From positions 1 through 7,124 of the forward strand of contig FR878561.1 in NCBI GenBank assembly GCA_000434535.1: a DNA stretch of 7,124 nucleotides, given 5' to 3'. Below the pieces are notes generated by a model. That model did not search any database, was not told where the DNA came from, and saw only the letters and a list, made by a program, of their open reading frames with translations. Shown here piece after piece: positions 5,379 through 7,124 of the stretch; within the stretch, counting starts at the first letter, position 1, and every line of letters starts with the position of its first letter. The DNA comes from Collinsella sp. CAG:166 (lineage in GTDB: Bacteria > Actinomycetota > Coriobacteriia > Coriobacteriales > Coriobacteriaceae). Position numbers and translations under genes: made by a program.

Positions 5379-5462
5379 GGTTTTGAAAGTTTGTCGAAAG
5401 ATGAGAAACATTGCACGGTGAGCTACTATTTGTTCGAAACCTTTTGGAAGATTGCGAGCGGC

Positions 5463-6815
5463 ATGTCTGACGACTTTTACACCATGGTCGATTCCGGAGA
5501 CCCGGCACCCGACAACGAGCACATCACCGGCGTGCGCGAAGAGCGTGAGGAAGGCGAGCAGACGACCACGCAGGCGCCAAAAGCCATGTACGCCGCGCGC
5601 ATCGCCGTCTATGACGACATGCTGTCGACACCGCGTGTGATCGTCATTGATCCGCAAGATGTCCGCACGTATTTGGAAGAGACGACCAACACCGTCTACC
5701 AGTGCATGAAAGAACAAGGTGGCCATATCTCGCTCATGGTCATCCGCGAGATTGTCGAAAACTTTATCCACGCACACTTTGCCGAGCCCATCATCTCGAT
5801 TCTGGACGGCGGAGACACCATCCGCTTTGCTGACCAAGGACCCGGCATCGACGACAAGGAACGTGCTTTCGACTTTGGCGTTACCAGCGCAAACAGCAAG
5901 ATGAAGCGCTATATCCGTGGAACCGGAGCAGGGTTTCCCATGGTGCAGGAGTATTTGGAAAACGCCGGCGGTGCCGTATCCATCGAGGACAACATGGGCA
6001 ACGGCACCGTGGTTACGGTAAGCCTGAACCCTAAACGCGTGCAGGAAATCGAGCGTGCCGGCGGACGCGGCGCTGCCGTGCGGCCCGAGACGGAGCAGCC
6101 CACATATCCCCTGCCGGGAGCTTTTGCGCAGCAGCCAATGGCAACGCAGCAGATGCAGCCCCCCGTGGGACAGATGCAGCAGCCCGGAATGCTTCCTACA
6201 CAAGAATCCCAAGCGGCATCGATGTCGATGCCGCCAAACATGCCAGAGGCCATGCCGCTGGCGGATCAGGATGCAGCAGCAATGCAGCAGGCGACGGGGG
6301 CACCGGGTGGCCAGCAAATGGGCTATCAACCGTACCAACAGGGATATCCATATCAGCAGATGCCGCCACTGGGGTACGGCCAACCGTCCCCGCAGCAGTA
6401 CCAGCAGGGATATCAGCAGCCGTACCAGCAGATGCCGCAGCAGCAGTACAACCCCTGGGCCCAGCAGATGCCTCCACAGCCTTACCAACAGTGGCCTCAA
6501 AGTTTTCAACAGCAAATGCCGCCGATGCAGAGTTCTCAACAACCAGCAGCTCAAATGATGTATCCTAATGCAGCAAATCAGTATGCGCAGCCACAACCGG
6601 ACGTGTTCGTAAGCGATCGCGGCAACGCCGCGCTGGGCTATCTGGCGCAAAATCAAGCGTGCGGTGCAACCGATCTGGCGAGGGCGTTTGGAAACTCGGC
6701 CCCCACTTGGTCACGCACGCTCAATGACTTGGCGCAGGCCGGCTTGGTCATCAAGCATGGCCAGAAATACCATCTGACCGAACTCGGCGCCGCTCGCGTG
6801 CGAGCTCAGAGCTAA
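5463..6815 (+). CDS. GHKL ATPase domain, Gln-rich linker and winged-helix protein
   Basis: I do not recognise this as a named protein. From the ATG at 5463 it has 450 residues. Residues about 45-188 hold a Bergerat-fold ATPase: N-box REIVENFIHAHF (Asn100), G1 box DQGPGI (124-129), G2 box GTGAGF (153-158) and a closing GNGTVVTVSL strand. There is no HisKA phospho-acceptor helix, so a classic histidine kinase is unlikely; the compact layout recalls SpoIIAB/RsbW-type serine kinases and anti-sigma factors. Residues about 204-379 are a Gln/Pro/Met/Tyr-rich linker with YQQ repeats. Residues about 385-443 look like a MarR-like winged helix (ATDLARAF turn, WSRTLNDLAQAGLV recognition region, KYHLTELG wing). 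The start is uncertain: GAG (5456-5458) is a weak Shine-Dalgarno, and TTG 5391 or GTG 5418 would also be in frame. A weak -10 (TACTAT, 5424-5429) is the only promoter hint. It ends 15 bases before dnaA, suggesting co-transcription. Confidence 0.88.
   Translation: MSDDFYTMVDSGDPAPDNEHITGVREEREEGEQTTTQAPKAMYAARIAVYDDMLSTPRVIVIDPQDVRTYLEETTNTVYQCMKEQGGHISLMVIREIVENFIHAHFAEPIISILDGGDTIRFADQGPGIDDKERAFDFGVTSANSKMKRYIRGTGAGFPMVQEYLENAGGAVSIEDNMGNGTVVTVSLNPKRVQEIERAGGRGAAVRPETEQPTYPLPGAFAQQPMATQQMQPPVGQMQQPGMLPTQESQAASMSMPPNMPEAMPLADQDAAAMQQATGAPGGQQMGYQPYQQGYPYQQMPPLGYGQPSPQQYQQGYQQPYQQMPQQQYNPWAQQMPPQPYQQWPQSFQQQMPPMQSSQQPAAQMMYPNAANQYAQPQPDVFVSDRGNAALGYLAQNQACGATDLARAFGNSAPTWSRTLNDLAQAGLVIKHGQKYHLTELGAARVRAQS
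6501..6511 (+). promoter_or_regulatory. AGTTYTCAACA motif inside the coding sequence, copy 4
   Basis: AGTTTTCAACA is identical to oriC copies 1 and 3 and is read in frame as Ser-Phe-Gln-Gln. It lies about 320 bases upstream of the dnaA start. It may be a DnaA site, or it may reflect coding constraint for Ser/Phe/Gln. Confidence 0.35.
6531..6541 (+). promoter_or_regulatory. AGTTYTCAACA motif inside the coding sequence, copy 5
   Basis: AGTTCTCAACA is identical to oriC copy 2 and starts exactly 30 bases after copy 4, in the same orientation. It is read as Ser-Ser-Gln-Gln using CAA codons, whereas nearby Gln codons are mostly CAG. Confidence 0.35.
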
Positions 6816-6830
6816 AGAACGGGAGAGACA

Positions 6831-7124
6831 GTGGACGAGGAAGCAAGCATCATCCTGGGGGATGCCATCGCCTTTTGTCAGCGCGACGGCCAAGATGCAC
6901 GCCTCATCAACATGCTGGGGCAATCGCGCGCCATAAGCCTGACCGAAGATACGCTCACGATCGAGGCCCCCTCGCGCTTTGCCATCGCGCAGCTCAAAAA
7001 GCATCAGCCGACTATTGAGGCCTATCTGGAAGAAATCGCCTTTGCACCGATTGCGCTCGACATCGTGGCACCGCAAGGCGCCGCGACGGAATCCACTGTC
7101 GCGACGGCGCCCGCCACGGCTCCC
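6831..7124 (+). CDS. dnaA: Chromosomal replication initiator DnaA, N-terminal part
   Basis: DnaA binds boxes at oriC, forms an ATP-dependent filament, opens the duplex and loads the helicase. Only the first 98 codons are present; the frame is open at the window edge, so the AAA+ domain and DNA-binding domain IV cannot be seen. The visible part matches domain I: an N-terminal helix (MDEEASIILGDAIAF), then LTEDTLTIEAPSRFAIAQLK followed by a helix with TIEAYLEEI. This resembles the family pattern of a strand ending in AP-x-x-F before a long helix. An Ala/Thr/Pro-rich stretch then begins, as expected for the domain II linker. The GTG start (6831-6833) follows GGGAG (6821-6825) at 5 bases. With only 15 bases separating it from the upstream gene and no clear promoter there, it is probably co-transcribed or served by a promoter inside that gene. 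Confidence 0.88.
   Translation, partial: MDEEASIILGDAIAFCQRDGQDARLINMLGQSRAISLTEDTLTIEAPSRFAIAQLKKHQPTIEAYLEEIAFAPIALDIVAPQGAATESTVATAPATAP

Larger units (their letters stand above)
5220..5400. other. Candidate oriC between rpmH and the gene upstream of dnaA
   Basis: This is the AT-richer core of the only long gene-free stretch (5118-5462), between divergent operons. That is the usual oriC position near dnaA and rpmH. It holds three AGTTYTCAACA motifs (5315-5325 plus, 5340-5350 minus, 5368-5378 plus), a related TTGCCAACA on the minus strand (5331-5339), and CTTTTCACG (5295-5303), two mismatches from the classic TTWTNCACA DnaA box. No perfect TTATCCACA is present. The T-rich run 5341-5390 could serve as an unwinding element. 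Placement rests on context plus motif clustering; base-skew data would be needed to confirm it. Confidence 0.6.
6273..6599 (+). repeat. Low-complexity coding repeat for an uncharged Gln/Pro/Tyr linker
   Basis: This stretch encodes residues 271-379 of the ATPase protein without a single Asp, Glu, Lys, Arg or His. In the densest part (6324-6530, 69 residues) I count 27 Gln, 15 Pro and 10 Tyr, in imperfect units such as YQQGYPYQQMPP and YQQGYQQPYQQMPQ. At DNA level, TACCARCAGGGATAT occurs twice (near 6334 and 6400), so part of it probably grew by local duplication. Confidence 0.8.

Noticed and set aside
6324..6530. Tandem CAG-rich repeat as a CRISPR array or mobile element
   Set aside because: The units are imperfect, in frame and encode YQQ-type protein repeats; there is no regular spacer structure and no terminal repeats.
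5373..6656. Long minus-strand ORF (427 codons) opposite the ATPase gene
   Set aside because: Its product is Leu/Arg/His-rich low complexity with no domain, as expected for the antisense of Gln/Pro/Met repeats. The plus strand has clear ATP-binding boxes.
6711..7076. Minus-strand ORF (121 codons) opposite dnaA and the winged helix
   Set aside because: No domain is evident, and the plus strand carries DnaA domain I with its own Shine-Dalgarno.

Overview
This window looks like the chromosomal replication-origin region of a Gram-positive, moderate-GC bacterium. The gene order, the frequent GTG and TTG starts and the composition suggest an actinobacterium of the Coriobacteriia (Collinsella-like). 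That placement is inferred from gene content and style, not from a database match.

Layout. The left three quarters lie on the minus strand and read away from the origin: rpmH (L34), rnpA (RNase P protein), yidD, yidC (membrane insertase) and jag/khpB (RNA-binding protein). This block starts at a strong promoter near 5190-5219 and ends at an intrinsic terminator at 2939-2970. A second minus-strand block follows: rsmG (16S rRNA methyltransferase), three identical parS sites, parA, parB and a small membrane-anchored protein, closed by another terminator at 7-49. The second block is visibly more AT-rich than the first.

The intergenic stretch 5118-5462 is the best oriC candidate. It carries the rpmH promoter and leader hairpin, plus three copies of an 11-base motif, AGTTYTCAACA, that resembles but does not match the classic DnaA box. 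To its right, on the plus strand, lies an unusual gene (5463-6815) encoding a Bergerat-fold (GHKL) ATPase domain, a long uncharged Gln/Pro/Tyr/Met-rich linker and a C-terminal winged helix. It ends 15 bases before the GTG start of dnaA, which runs off the right edge.

How the parts work together. DnaA starts replication, ParA/ParB/parS segregate the new origins, and the rpmH-to-jag block makes ribosome, tRNA-processing and membrane-insertion components. Transcription diverges from the origin candidate, so both arms should run with the replication forks. The part not explained by textbook origin organisation is the ATPase-linker-winged-helix protein between the origin and dnaA, and two further copies of the AGTTYTCAACA motif inside its coding sequence.
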